Source: Microbacterium sp. oral taxon 186 str. F0373
GTDB lineage: Bacteria > Actinomycetota > Actinomycetes > Actinomycetales > Microbacteriaceae
Direction: 5' to 3'
DNA length: 64,000 nucleotides
Assembly: GCF_000411455.1 (NCBI RefSeq)
Contig: NZ_KE150457.1
Coordinates: 510,962 to 574,961, forward strand
The notes under the pieces were generated by a model. It searched no databases and was not told the DNA's origin. It was given only the letters and a program-made list of their open reading frames with translations. Of the stretch, positions 1 through 7,947 are shown piece after piece. Each line of letters starts with the position of its first letter. The first letter of the stretch is position 1. The position numbers were made by a program, and so were the translations under genes.

Positions 1-1671
1 GTGGGGAGTCGGGTGGATTTGTTCGCGCGGATCAGGCGTGATCATCGCCTCGAGGGGCTAGGAACGCGGAAGCTTGCCGCCAGGTATGGCGTCGGCCGGA
101 ACACGGTGCGGCAGGCGCTGGTGTCCGCGGTGCCACCGACGAGGAAGGTCCCCGAGCGCGTCGCGCCGAAGCTCGGCCCTTTCAAGACGGTGATCGACGA
201 GATGCTGCGGGAAGATCTGACCGCGCCGCGCAAGCAGCGTCACACGGCGACACGGATCTGGAACCGGCTCATCGACGAGCACGACGCCGATGTCGGTTAC
301 CCGTCGGTGCGGGACTACGTGCGAATTCGGCGCCCGCAGATCGAGATCGAAGCCGGGCGCCTGGCCGGCGCGGCGATCATCCCGCAGGAGCACGCTCCAG
401 GCGCGGAAGCCGAGGTCGATTTCGGGGAGCTGTGGATCGACCTCGCGGGGGTGCGGACGAAGGCGTTCCTGTTCGTGTTCCGGATGTCGCACTCCGGGAA
501 GGCCATTCACCGGGTCTACCCGACGCTGTCGCAGGAAGCGTTCCTCGAAGGCCACGTGACCGCGTTCGAGGAACTCGGCGGGGTGCCGACGATGCAGATC
601 AAGTACGACAACTTGGGGCAGGCGGTGAAGAAGGTTCTCAGCGTCGGCCGCCGCCGGGAGGAGAACGAGCGGTGGGCGCTGTTCCGCTCGCACTACGGGT
701 TCGACGCGTTCTACTGCGAACCCGGCATCGACGGTGCGCACGAGAAGGGCGGGGTCGAGGGCGAGGTCGGTCGGTTCCGTCGCACCTGGCTGACCCCGGT
801 TCCGAAGGTGAAGTCGTTCGACGAGCTCAACGAGTACATCCGCCGCTGCGACGCGCGTGATAGCGGCCGTCGGATCACCGGCCGGCTGACCACGGTGGGG
901 CAGGACTGGGAACGTGAACGGCCGCGGTTGACACCGTTGCCGGTGGACGGGTTCGAGCCTGGGCAGCCATTGTCGCCGATGGTCGATCATGCGGCCCTGG
1001 TCACGATCCGGCAGGCGAAGTACTCCGTGCCCGTGTCGCTGATCGGGAGGCGGGTGCGGGCGATCCTGCGGGCGTCGGAGGTGCTCATCTTCGACGGGCA
1101 CCGCCTGGTCGCTCGGCACGAACGCGTCGCGGTCCGCAACGGTCAGGCCGTGGTCTTGGACCACTACCTGGAGGTCCTCAAACTCAAACCCGGCGCTCTC
1201 GCCGGCTCCACCGTCCTCGCCCACGCCCGCGCATCAGGTGCGCTCACGGCCGAGCATGAGGCGTTCTGGGACGCGTCGCGCCGGGTCAACGGCGACGGGC
1301 TCGGCACCCGGGAGCTGATCGACGTGCTCCTCCTGCACCGCCACATTCCCGCTGCGGCGGTCGTCGCCGGGATCCGCGCAGCGTTGAACGTCGGGTCGGT
1401 GCTTGCCGAGGTCGTCGCGATCGAAGCCCGCCGTGCCGCGGCGGCTGACCCCACGATGACGGACCGCACCGATGCGGCACGCGCATCGACGGTGACGGCG
1501 AACGTCGTGTCACTCACGCAGCGCCGTCTGATGGACCCGCTCGCTGTGATCGCCGGGCTACGCGCAGATCGGCGCCCTGCGCCCTCGGTCGCCGGGTACA
1601 ACGAGTTGCTGAAACGCCGCATCGCGAAGACCACAGCGCATGAAACGACTGAAGGAGCACACCCCGCATGA
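1..1671 (+). CDS. istA: IS21 family transposase IstA
   Basis: DDE recombinase that cuts and joins the ends of the IS21-type element, working with the ATPase IstB. The N-terminus (about residues 18-40, RLEGLGTRKLAARYGVGRNT) is a helix-turn-helix for end binding. The catalytic triad can be read as D140 (AEVDFGELW), D203 (KYDN) and E253 (GGVEGEVG), the usual rve-core arrangement. A basic C-terminal domain follows, as is normal for IstA. The GTG at base 1 is the start used here, but the frame could begin upstream of the window. Length 556 aa fits actinobacterial IstA. Its stop overlaps the istB start (ATGA, 1668-1671), implying translational coupling. Confidence 0.92.
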   Translation: MGSRVDLFARIRRDHRLEGLGTRKLAARYGVGRNTVRQALVSAVPPTRKVPERVAPKLGPFKTVIDEMLREDLTAPRKQRHTATRIWNRLIDEHDADVGYPSVRDYVRIRRPQIEIEAGRLAGAAIIPQEHAPGAEAEVDFGELWIDLAGVRTKAFLFVFRMSHSGKAIHRVYPTLSQEAFLEGHVTAFEELGGVPTMQIKYDNLGQAVKKVLSVGRRREENERWALFRSHYGFDAFYCEPGIDGAHEKGGVEGEVGRFRRTWLTPVPKVKSFDELNEYIRRCDARDSGRRITGRLTTVGQDWERERPRLTPLPVDGFEPGQPLSPMVDHAALVTIRQAKYSVPVSLIGRRVRAILRASEVLIFDGHRLVARHERVAVRNGQAVVLDHYLEVLKLKPGALAGSTVLAHARASGALTAEHEAFWDASRRVNGDGLGTRELIDVLLLHRHIPAAAVVAGIRAALNVGSVLAEVVAIEARRAAAADPTMTDRTDAARASTVTANVVSLTQRRLMDPLAVIAGLRADRRPAPSVAGYNELLKRRIAKTTAHETTEGAHPA

Positions 1672-2471
1672 CCACCACCACGTCTGTGTCCCCGGTCCTG
1701 CGCCGCCGGCGCCCGATGACCGACGAGGCCGCCGCCGCCGCGGTCGACAGCGCCCTGCGCCGGTTGCGGCTGCCGACCATGCGGGCGGTGCTGGCCGAGG
1801 CGGCGACTGCGGCGGAGAAGGGACAGCTATCCTACATCGGATTCCTCGCTGAGCTGCTGCTCGCCGAGGTCGACGATCGGGACCGCCGGTCCACGATCCG
1901 CCGCGTGCAGTCCGCGGGGTTCCCGCGGCCGAAGTTCCTCGACGACTTCGACTACGACCAGAACCCCAACGTCACCTCCGCCACGATCAACACCCTCGCC
2001 GGCGGAGACTGGGTGCGCCGCGGCGACCCGCTCTGCCTGATCGGCGATAGCGGCACGGGGAAGTCCCATCTGCTGATCGGGCTCGGCACCGCCGCCGCGG
2101 AGAAAGGATTCCGCGTGAAATACACCCTCGCCACCCGGCTCGTGAACGAACTCGTCGAAGCCGCCGACGACATGCAACTGGCCCGGACGATCGCACGCTA
2201 TGGGCGCGTGGACCTGCTCATCATCGACGAGCTCGGCTACATGGAACTCGACAAACGCGGCGCCGAGCTCCTGTTCCAGGTCCTCACCGAACGTGAAGAG
2301 AAGGCGTCCGTGGCCATCGCGACGAATCAGTCGTTCAGCGAATGGACCCGCACCTTCACCGACCCGCGGCTGTGCGCGGCGATCGTCGACCGGCTCACCT
2401 TCCACGGCACCATCATCGAAACCGGCACCGACTCCTACCGTCTCAACCACACCCGCCAACAGGGAAGCTGA
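1668..2471 (+). CDS. istB: IS21-like helper ATPase IstB
   Basis: AAA+ ATPase (267 aa) related to DnaC that assembles on target DNA and activates IstA. The Walker A motif is GDSGTGKS at residues 126-133. Walker B is the LLIIDELGY segment near residues 181-189, followed by a sensor-1-like IATNQ. The N-terminal helical region (residues 18-95) is the usual IstB extension. The start ATG overlaps the istA stop by four bases, the standard IS21 arrangement. The frame is complete and undamaged. Confidence 0.93.
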   Translation: MTTTTSVSPVLRRRRPMTDEAAAAAVDSALRRLRLPTMRAVLAEAATAAEKGQLSYIGFLAELLLAEVDDRDRRSTIRRVQSAGFPRPKFLDDFDYDQNPNVTSATINTLAGGDWVRRGDPLCLIGDSGTGKSHLLIGLGTAAAEKGFRVKYTLATRLVNELVEAADDMQLARTIARYGRVDLLIIDELGYMELDKRGAELLFQVLTEREEKASVAIATNQSFSEWTRTFTDPRLCAAIVDRLTFHGTIIETGTDSYRLNHTRQQGS

Positions 2472-2616
2472 CAACGTGCGTTCAGCGCGCGGCTGTCGTC
2501 GGCTTGATCGGCGACCCGTCACCCAGGGCAATATCGGGAACGACTCTAGGTCCGCATAACTCGCGAGCCGCGCAGGCCACAAGGTATGCGGGGCGTTCGG
2601 GTCGTACGATGCGGCA

Positions 2617-3072
2617 ATGAGTGATCAGCAGCGGAATGTGAATGTTCAGCACCCGCGGGAGCTGTTGCGCACAGAGCGGTCGGCCGTGGCACGGTTCAAC
2701 GACAGCCTGGCGTTGAAGATCACGAACAGTGTGGGCTCGATGTGGAGTGCGTACCTGTTCGCGCTGTTGTCGCTGTTGTCGCTGCCGGCGATCCTGGTGT
2801 CCATCAATCCAGATTTGAAGCACTACTTCCCGGCGTGGATCATCGCGCCGAGCATGATCACGCTGGTGGCGTGGATCTCGCAGAACTTCCTGCAGCTGGT
2901 GCTGCTGCCGGTGATCATGGTCGGTCAGAACGTCATCCAGGCGCAGCAGGATGCGAAGGCGGAGGCGGATCATCGGACGTTGACGTATCTGGCGAATCTG
3001 CAGGATCAGCAGATGACGATCCTCGCCAACCAGGTGAAGATCCTCGACGAGCTGGAGAACCGGAAATCCTGA
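2617..3072 (+). CDS. DUF1003-like small membrane protein
   Basis: A 151-aa protein with a hydrophilic N-terminus (1-42), two hydrophobic segments (about 43-62 and 73-104), and a charged helical C-terminal tail of about 45 residues that looks coiled-coil-like. The segment from LPVIMVGQNVIQAQ to DAKAEADHRT resembles the conserved second-helix and tail region of DUF1003 proteins, whose function is not established. It probably sits in the cytoplasmic membrane with both ends inside. It lies between the IS element and the Mg2+ cassette. No clear Shine-Dalgarno is seen, and the gene has no obvious operon partner. Confidence 0.6.
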   Translation: MSDQQRNVNVQHPRELLRTERSAVARFNDSLALKITNSVGSMWSAYLFALLSLLSLPAILVSINPDLKHYFPAWIIAPSMITLVAWISQNFLQLVLLPVIMVGQNVIQAQQDAKAEADHRTLTYLANLQDQQMTILANQVKILDELENRKS

Positions 3073-3225
3073 GCGCCGGCCCGAGCGGGGGGAGGGGCCC
3101 ATCCGTCGGCCCCGCAGCTGCGGGTTGCGTGTCCGCCGCTCAGTGGTTCCCAGAATTTCGGGGCACCGGATTCGGCCTTCGGGGACGAAGTCGCGCCGTC
3201 CGTGGCCTACACTTGACGCGTTAGG

Positions 3226-3385
3226 CGCCGATCGTTAGCTGAGGCTCCTTCGTGAACACACGCCAGCGACCCCATACGTCGAGAGACGCTCCGGGTCAGG
3301 ACAGGCTTCCCCGGCTTAAGGGGTCGCCCCGATTGGCTCCCGCTCCCGGGTGACGTCACGAAGTGCCAAAGGTCTTACGTGGAGA
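3226..3385 (+). promoter_or_regulatory. M-box (ykoK) Mg2+ riboswitch aptamer
   Basis: The sequence carries the landmarks of the M-box family in order. They are GTTAG followed by TGAGGCTCCT at 3234-3249, a CACGC element (3258-3262), the paired CGTC...GACGC block with AGAGACGC at 3278-3289, GGGTCAGGACAG (3293-3304), CTTAAGG (3315-3321), and the 3' strand AAGTGCCAAAGGTCTTACG (3361-3379). M-box RNAs bind Mg2+ and control Mg2+ transport genes, which fits the genes that follow. A plausible -10 (TACACT, 3208-3213) sits just upstream without a clear -35. Recognition is by eye against the Bacillus mgtE M-box. Confidence 0.85.
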
Positions 3386-3409
3386 GGCTGAGTCGTATCG
3401 ACGAGCCTC
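3384..3409 (+). promoter_or_regulatory. Hairpin in the M-box expression platform
   Basis: GAGGCT (3384-3389) pairs with AGCCTC (3404-3409), with an inner GTCG/CGAC stem around a TAT loop. The 3' strand GAGCCTCA (3403-3410) is also perfectly complementary to TGAGGCTC in the conserved 5' part of the M-box (3240-3247). The two pairings cannot form together, so this is a candidate switching element. There is no U-run after it, so it is not a simple terminator. Confidence 0.5.
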
Positions 3410-3442
3410 AAGGTGCGAGGAATCCGATCGGGGAGGTGAGCG

Positions 3443-3493
3443 ATGAGCGATCACGATAGTTGGGCGTTCCGCACGCCCCCCTTCTTCCTCTAG
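3443..3493 (+). CDS. Candidate 16-aa leader peptide (uORF)
   Basis: A short frame between the M-box and the transporter gene: ATG at 3443, 16 codons, TAG at 3491-3493, reading MSDHDSWAFRTPPFFL. It has the strongest Shine-Dalgarno in the leader (GGGGAGGTGAG, 3430-3440). The ATCGGGG part (3427-3433) is complementary to CCCCGAT within the aptamer (3327-3333), so access to this ribosome binding site could depend on RNA folding. The acidic start and the Pro-Pro followed by Phe-Phe recall other Mg2+-gene leader peptides, but I recognise no specific homologue. It may be only a ribosome-loading or attenuation device. Confidence 0.5.
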   Translation: MSDHDSWAFRTPPFFL

Positions 3494-3627
3494 ACGCCCA
3501 CTCGGGCTGCCTGGGCGGGCCTCTTCGCCTGCCGTCTTCTTCCGTGCCCTCCGTGCGGTCGTTGATCGACCGTGCCTGGGGGTCCGCTTCCATGCCCACC
3601 CGACTCGGGGTGAGAAAGCGATGCATC

Positions 3628-5265
3628 ATGACGACCACCAACACTCCACCGACGCAGCAGCACGCGGTGCTCGACTCCGCCCACGTGGGGAACATCGAGG
3701 GCGCGTTCGGCACGATCCAGCTCGATGACACGGCGCCCCGCACGAAGCTGTCCGCGAAGCTGCGCACCCTCGTGGCGATCGTCGGGCCGGGCCTGATCGT
3801 CATGGTCGGCGATAACGACGCCGGCGCGTTCGGCACGTATACGCAGGCGGGGCAGAACTACGGCACCGCACTGCTGTGGGTGCTGCTGCTGCTGGTGCCG
3901 GTCCTCTACGTGAACCAGGAGATGGTTCTGCGCCTGGGCGCGGTGACCGGGGTCGGGCATGCCCGGCTGATCCTCGAGCGGTTCGGGAAGTTCTGGGGCG
4001 CGTTCAGTGTCATCGACCTGTTCATCCTGAACGCGCTGACGATCATCACCGAGTTCATCGGCATCAGCCTGGGGCTGAGCTATCTGGGACTTCCCGAGGT
4101 GCCGGGCGTGATCATCGCCGCGGTCGTGATCGTCGCCGCCGTGAGCACCGGGTCGTTCCGCCGGTTCGAGCGGCTGTGCATGTTCCTCATCTTCGGGTCC
4201 CTCATTCTCGTCCCGCTCGCATTCCTGGCACACCCCTCCGCAGCGGAGGTCGCGCACGGGTTCATCCCCGGCTTCCCGCCCGGCGCCGAGCTGTCGACGG
4301 TGATGCTGCTGATCATCGGGATCGTGGGCACCACCGTGGCGCCGTGGCAGCTGTTCTTCCAGCAGTCGTACATCATCGACAAGCGGATCACGCCGCGGTT
4401 CATGAACTACGAGAAGGCCGACCTGTGGATCGGCATCGTGATCGTCATCGTGGGGGCGACGATCCTCATCGCGGTGTCCGCCGCGGTGTTCGCCGGCACC
4501 CCCGAGTTCGGGAACTTCACCGACGCCGGCGGGGTCGCCGCCGGCATCGGAAAGTATGTGGGCCGGGTCGCCGGCATCCTGTTCGCCATCGCCCTGATCG
4601 ACGCATCCATCATCGGTGCGGCCGCGGTGGGCCTTTCCACCTCGTACGCACTCGGCGACACGCTCGGGTTGAAGCACTCGCTGCACCGCAAGGTGTCGGA
4701 TGCGAAGGGCTTCTACGCCGCGTTCGCCGGGCTGCTCATCGTCTCCGCGATCATCGTCGTCATCCCGGGCAGCCCGCTGGGTCTGATCACGGTCGGGGTG
4801 CAGGTCCTCGCCGGGGTGCTGCTGCCCTCGGCCACCGTCTTTCTGCTGCTGCTGTGCAACGACAAGGAGGTGCTCGGCCCATGGGTGAACGGGCGGCGGC
4901 TGAACATCTTCACCTCCGCCGTGATCGCGGTGCTCGTCATCCTCTCCCTGGTGCTGACGGCGAGTGTCATCTTCCCGGACATCAGCGGTGACCAGATCAT
5001 CATGATCCTCGTCGCCGGCGCCGTGCTCTCGATGCTGACCGGTGTCGGGTTCGCAGTCGCCCGGGTCCGTCGCCCCGCGCGCAGCGACCCGGACGAGGTT
5101 CCGCGCAGCGCGCGCGCCTCGTGGCGGATGCCTCCTATCGCGCTGCTGAACCCGCCGAAGCTGTCCACCGGGCGGCGGCTCGGGCTGAGCGTGCTGCGCA
5201 TCTACCTGCTGATCGCGATGATCCTCGTCATCGTCCGTGTCATCCAACTCGCCCTCGGGCACTGA
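3628..5265 (+). CDS. Nramp-family divalent metal transporter, likely Mg2+ (NRMT) type
   Basis: Integral membrane transporter (545 aa) of the SLC11/Nramp fold with 11-12 hydrophobic segments. The helix-1 motif that is DPGN in Mn2+/Fe2+ Nramps reads DAGA here (D64-A67, within GDNDAG at 61-66). The helix-6 MPH motif reads APW (238-240), so the metal-selecting Met is missing. Loss of the Asn and Met while keeping the Asp matches the NRAMP-related Mg2+ transporter branch, and the M-box upstream argues for Mg2+ rather than Mn2+. The ATG at 3628 is preferred over upstream in-frame starts. Its Shine-Dalgarno (GGGGTGAG, 3607-3614) lies in a small CACCC/GGGTG hairpin (3597-3612). Automated pipelines would probably call this MntH. 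Confidence 0.85.
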   Translation: MTTTNTPPTQQHAVLDSAHVGNIEGAFGTIQLDDTAPRTKLSAKLRTLVAIVGPGLIVMVGDNDAGAFGTYTQAGQNYGTALLWVLLLLVPVLYVNQEMVLRLGAVTGVGHARLILERFGKFWGAFSVIDLFILNALTIITEFIGISLGLSYLGLPEVPGVIIAAVVIVAAVSTGSFRRFERLCMFLIFGSLILVPLAFLAHPSAAEVAHGFIPGFPPGAELSTVMLLIIGIVGTTVAPWQLFFQQSYIIDKRITPRFMNYEKADLWIGIVIVIVGATILIAVSAAVFAGTPEFGNFTDAGGVAAGIGKYVGRVAGILFAIALIDASIIGAAAVGLSTSYALGDTLGLKHSLHRKVSDAKGFYAAFAGLLIVSAIIVVIPGSPLGLITVGVQVLAGVLLPSATVFLLLLCNDKEVLGPWVNGRRLNIFTSAVIAVLVILSLVLTASVIFPDISGDQIIMILVAGAVLSMLTGVGFAVARVRRPARSDPDEVPRSARASWRMPPIALLNPPKLSTGRRLGLSVLRIYLLIAMILVIVRVIQLALGH

Positions 5266-5295
5266 ACTGCTGGTCTTGAAAGAACGGTGAGACAG

Positions 5296-6555
5296 ATGAA
5301 CGATGCAATCATGACCACCACCCGTCCCCGGACGCTCCTGTCGGGCATGCTGCGACAGCCGATCCAGGACGCCAAAGGCAACCAGATCGGCGTTCTCGCC
5401 GACGTGATCGTCCGCCTCGGCCCGGAAGGCTACCCGGCGGTGACCGGGCTGGTGGCCCGGGTCGGGTCGACCGCCGTGTTTGTCCCCGCGGTGAACATCG
5501 AAGCCCTCGACGACGACCGGGTCGTGCTCGATACGGCGAAGCTCGACCTGCGCCCGTTCGAACGCCGCGACGGCGAGGTCCTCCTCAAAGAGGCGGTGCT
5601 CGGCCACCGGCTCATCGACGTCGACAACGCCCGGCTGGTACGCGCCTACGATGTCGCGATCGACAGCATTCCCGGCGGGTGGGTCGCCGCCGCGCTCGAC
5701 GTGCACGCCCGGCCCTGGTATTCGCGCCGCGGGCACGGCGCCCACGCCTTCCGGGACTGGAAGTCGTTCGAGGCGCTCATCGGCCACGAGCCGTCCGCCG
5801 CGGCACGCTCCCGCTTCAAGCGGCTGCGCGGTCTGCGGCCCGCGCAGATCGCCGACCTCATCGAGGCCGCGTCATCCCGGGAGCGAGACGATCTGTTCGA
5901 GCACCTGCACACCGACCCCGAGCTCGAGGCCGACGTCATCGAGGAACTCGACGACAACGACCAGGCGCAAGTCCTGAAAGCCCGCGACACGGCCGACATC
6001 GCCGCCGTGCTCAGCCGCATGCACGCCGACGACGTCGTCGACGCGATCCTCGACCTTCCGCAAGAACGCCGCCAGCCGGTCCTCGACGCGCTGCCGCCCA
6101 CGCAAAGACGGGACGTGCTCCGCCTGATGACCTACCAGGATAAGACAGCCGGCGGCCTCATGGGCGTCGAATACCTCGCCCTCGGCGAGGACGTCACTGT
6201 CCAGGAAGCGAGGAGCGCCGTCCGCGCCGCGGACGCACAGCAGCCGCAGTCCCTCGCGGTCGTCTACGTCGTCGACGACACCGGGCGCCTCGCAGGGTCG
6301 GTCGACCTGGTCGCACTCCTGCGCGCCGACCCCGCCGCACTCCTGCGCGACGTGGCGGAGGCCGAGCCGGTGAGCCTCGTGCCCACGGACGACATCATCG
6401 AGGTCGTCAACGTCATGGCCGACTACAACCTGCTGTCTGTCCCCGTCGTCGACGACACTGAGCACATCCTCGGCGTCATCACCGTCGACGACGCGCTCGA
6501 GGAGGCGATCCCCGAGGACTGGCGGCAGCGCGAACGCCGCACCCGCAGCAGCTGA
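5296..6555 (+). CDS. MgtE-like regulator: PRC-barrel, MgtE-N and CBS pair, no membrane domain
   Basis: A 419-aa soluble protein. Residues 12-95 look like a PRC-barrel. Residues about 178-282 match the helical MgtE intracellular N domain (repeated LLR/DL segments such as ADDVVDAILDLPQERRQPVL). Residues about 285-405 form two CBS motifs, ending in LLSVPVVDDTEHILGVIT. In MgtE channels these parts sense Mg2+ and gate a C-terminal pore, but no transmembrane segment follows here. It begins 30 bases after the transporter gene, so it probably acts as a Mg2+ sensor or gate for the neighbouring Nramp protein. The start is one of three close candidates (5287 GTG, 5296 ATG, 5311 ATG); 5296 has AAGAACGG at good spacing. 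Confidence 0.85.
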   Translation: MNDAIMTTTRPRTLLSGMLRQPIQDAKGNQIGVLADVIVRLGPEGYPAVTGLVARVGSTAVFVPAVNIEALDDDRVVLDTAKLDLRPFERRDGEVLLKEAVLGHRLIDVDNARLVRAYDVAIDSIPGGWVAAALDVHARPWYSRRGHGAHAFRDWKSFEALIGHEPSAAARSRFKRLRGLRPAQIADLIEAASSRERDDLFEHLHTDPELEADVIEELDDNDQAQVLKARDTADIAAVLSRMHADDVVDAILDLPQERRQPVLDALPPTQRRDVLRLMTYQDKTAGGLMGVEYLALGEDVTVQEARSAVRAADAQQPQSLAVVYVVDDTGRLAGSVDLVALLRADPAALLRDVAEAEPVSLVPTDDIIEVVNVMADYNLLSVPVVDDTEHILGVITVDDALEEAIPEDWRQRERRTRSS

Positions 6556-6586
6556 CCCGCCCGGCCTCCACCGGCATCATCATTCC

Positions 6587-6630
6587 GAAGTCACCCCCGG
6601 CCCTGCCTGGATCAGGTCGGGGCTGACTTC
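6587..6630 (+). promoter_or_regulatory. Long intercistronic hairpin before mgtC-like gene
   Basis: GAAGTCA (6587-6593) pairs with TGACTTC (6624-6630), and GC-rich inner arms extend the stem. It fills most of the 97-base gap between the MgtE-like gene and the MgtC-like gene. No U-run follows, so it could be a processing or stabilising element or a second control point rather than a terminator. Confidence 0.5.
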
Positions 6631-6652
6631 GACGACCCTGAAGGAGCGTCCC

Positions 6653-7444
6653 ATGACGCTGACCAACCTCGACTTCATCCTCCGCCTCCTCCTCGCCGGC
6701 GGGTGCGGCATGCTCATCGGACTGGAACGGCAGTACCGGTCCCGCACCGCGGGTCTGCGCACCCAAGCGCTCGTCGCCCTCGGCGCCGCCGCGTTCGTCC
6801 TCTACGGCATCCAAGTCGGCGTGCCCCAGGCGTCCTTGCAGATCACCGCCTACGTCGTCTCCGGCGTCGGCTTCCTCGGTGGCGGGGTGATCCTCCGGCA
6901 AGGGTTCACCGTGCAGGGGCTGAACACCGCCGCCACCCTCTGGTGCTCCGCCGCGGTCGGCTGCCAGGCCGCGGGAGGACACGTCATCCCCGCCCTCGCC
7001 ACGACCGGCCTCGTGCTGGCGATCCACCTGCTGCTGCGCCCGCTCGGCCGACTCGTCGACCGCGCCCCCGCAGCCAAGAGCGAGACGGTGGGTGCGTACA
7101 GGCTGACCGTCCGGGTCGTGGAGCGGAGGGAAGCCGAACTGCGCGCCCGCCTGTCCGCCGCTCTCGACTCGCCCGACGTCGTCGTGCACGGCATGACGAG
7201 CCACCTCGACGACAGCGGCGGGAAGGGGCAGGAGATCGAGGAGCTCGAGGCTGAACTGCTCGTCGAAGGCCACGCCGCCACGCTCCTCGACGGCATCGTG
7301 ACGCGCCTGTCGCTCGAGCCCGGGGTGCGCGGGCTGTCATGGCGGTCGGAAGATCCAGCTCCGATCGGCGATGACGAGGGGAACGGGCGACCGACGCGCG
7401 GCAGCGCCCTGCGGGCGATCACGAGGAGGACGCGCGATGAGTGA
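6653..7444 (+). CDS. MgtC/SapB family membrane protein
   Basis: A 263-aa protein. The N-terminal half (residues 5-135) is the MgtC domain, with about five hydrophobic helices and the signature run GMLIGLERQYRSRTAGLRTQ near residues 18-38. The rest is a cytosolic ACT-like tail. MgtC proteins are made under Mg2+ limitation and modulate P-type or F-type ATPases; they are not proven transporters. A good AAGGAG lies ahead of the ATG. Its stop overlaps the next start (ATGAGTGA, 7437-7444). Position after an M-box cassette supports Mg2+-dependent expression. Confidence 0.88.
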   Translation: MTLTNLDFILRLLLAGGCGMLIGLERQYRSRTAGLRTQALVALGAAAFVLYGIQVGVPQASLQITAYVVSGVGFLGGGVILRQGFTVQGLNTAATLWCSAAVGCQAAGGHVIPALATTGLVLAIHLLLRPLGRLVDRAPAAKSETVGAYRLTVRVVERREAELRARLSAALDSPDVVVHGMTSHLDDSGGKGQEIEELEAELLVEGHAATLLDGIVTRLSLEPGVRGLSWRSEDPAPIGDDEGNGRPTRGSALRAITRRTRDE

Positions 7445-7856
7445 CTTCGGGATGCTCGCCCTCCTCGCCGAGGGAGCCGGCGAGGCCGCGATCAAGGCTC
7501 TTGCCGGCCGCATCTCACCGGACCTCATCATCGTGGCCGACCGGATACCGTCGGATGTGACCGCGAAGACCCTCATGTCGGGCCTGCACCACCTCCCCGA
7601 CGAGGTCATCACGACCACCGTCGAGGGAACCCGCATCCAGAACTCGCTCAACGAAATGAAGGAGGCCGGCGACTACTTCACCGAGTACCTCACACCCCTC
7701 CTGCTCAGCCGCACCCACATCCTGATCGTCGCGCCCGCCGAACTGCTCGACGCCTTCCTGCGGATCATCGCGCCCGCCCGCCTGGAGGGCACGATCGCCG
7801 GGGGCGACGCCGTGGTGTACGCGTTCGATCGATGGATGCGGGCCAGGACGCGCTGA
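7437..7856 (+). CDS. Unknown 139-aa protein of the Mg2+ cassette
   Basis: I do not recognise a family. The protein is soluble-looking, with alternating hydrophobic segments (SPDLIIVADRIPSDV near 27-41, THILIVAPAELLDAFLRII near 93-111), suggesting an alpha/beta fold. There is no signal peptide or obvious metal site. The start is fixed by a strong AGGAGGA (7424-7430) and by the overlap with the end of the mgtC-like gene, so it is very probably co-translated with it and involved in the same Mg2+ response. The next gene is 91 bases away. Confidence 0.7.
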   Translation: MSDFGMLALLAEGAGEAAIKALAGRISPDLIIVADRIPSDVTAKTLMSGLHHLPDEVITTTVEGTRIQNSLNEMKEAGDYFTEYLTPLLLSRTHILIVAPAELLDAFLRIIAPARLEGTIAGGDAVVYAFDRWMRARTR

Positions 7857-7947
7857 CGGCGCGCTGATCGGGTGCCGATTGGAGCCAGCCCGTCCAGTGC
7901 CGGAAACATTCGACTTCCTCACAGGTTCATGTCTGCATGATCGGTGG

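Larger units (their letters stand above)
1..2471 (+). mobile_element. IS21-family insertion sequence, left end outside window
   Basis: Two overlapping genes, istA and istB, make up the transposition module of an IS21-type element. The window opens exactly on the istA start codon, so the left terminal repeat and promoter are not visible. Downstream of istB (2472-2616) I could not identify a matching terminal inverted repeat or target duplication, so the right boundary is uncertain. Both reading frames are intact, so the element may be active. Confidence 0.85.

Noticed and set aside
2472..2616. Right terminal inverted repeat of the IS21-type element.
   Set aside because: No repeat could be matched because the left end is outside the window; no boundary claimed.
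3628..5265. Calling this gene mntH (Mn2+/Fe2+ transporter).
   Set aside because: Key Asn and Met of the metal site are replaced and the leader is an M-box, both pointing to Mg2+.
3490..5787. 765-codon open frame antisense to the Nramp and MgtE-like genes.
   Set aside because: Low-complexity His/Asp/Arg sequence with no domain; produced by codon bias of the real genes on the plus strand.
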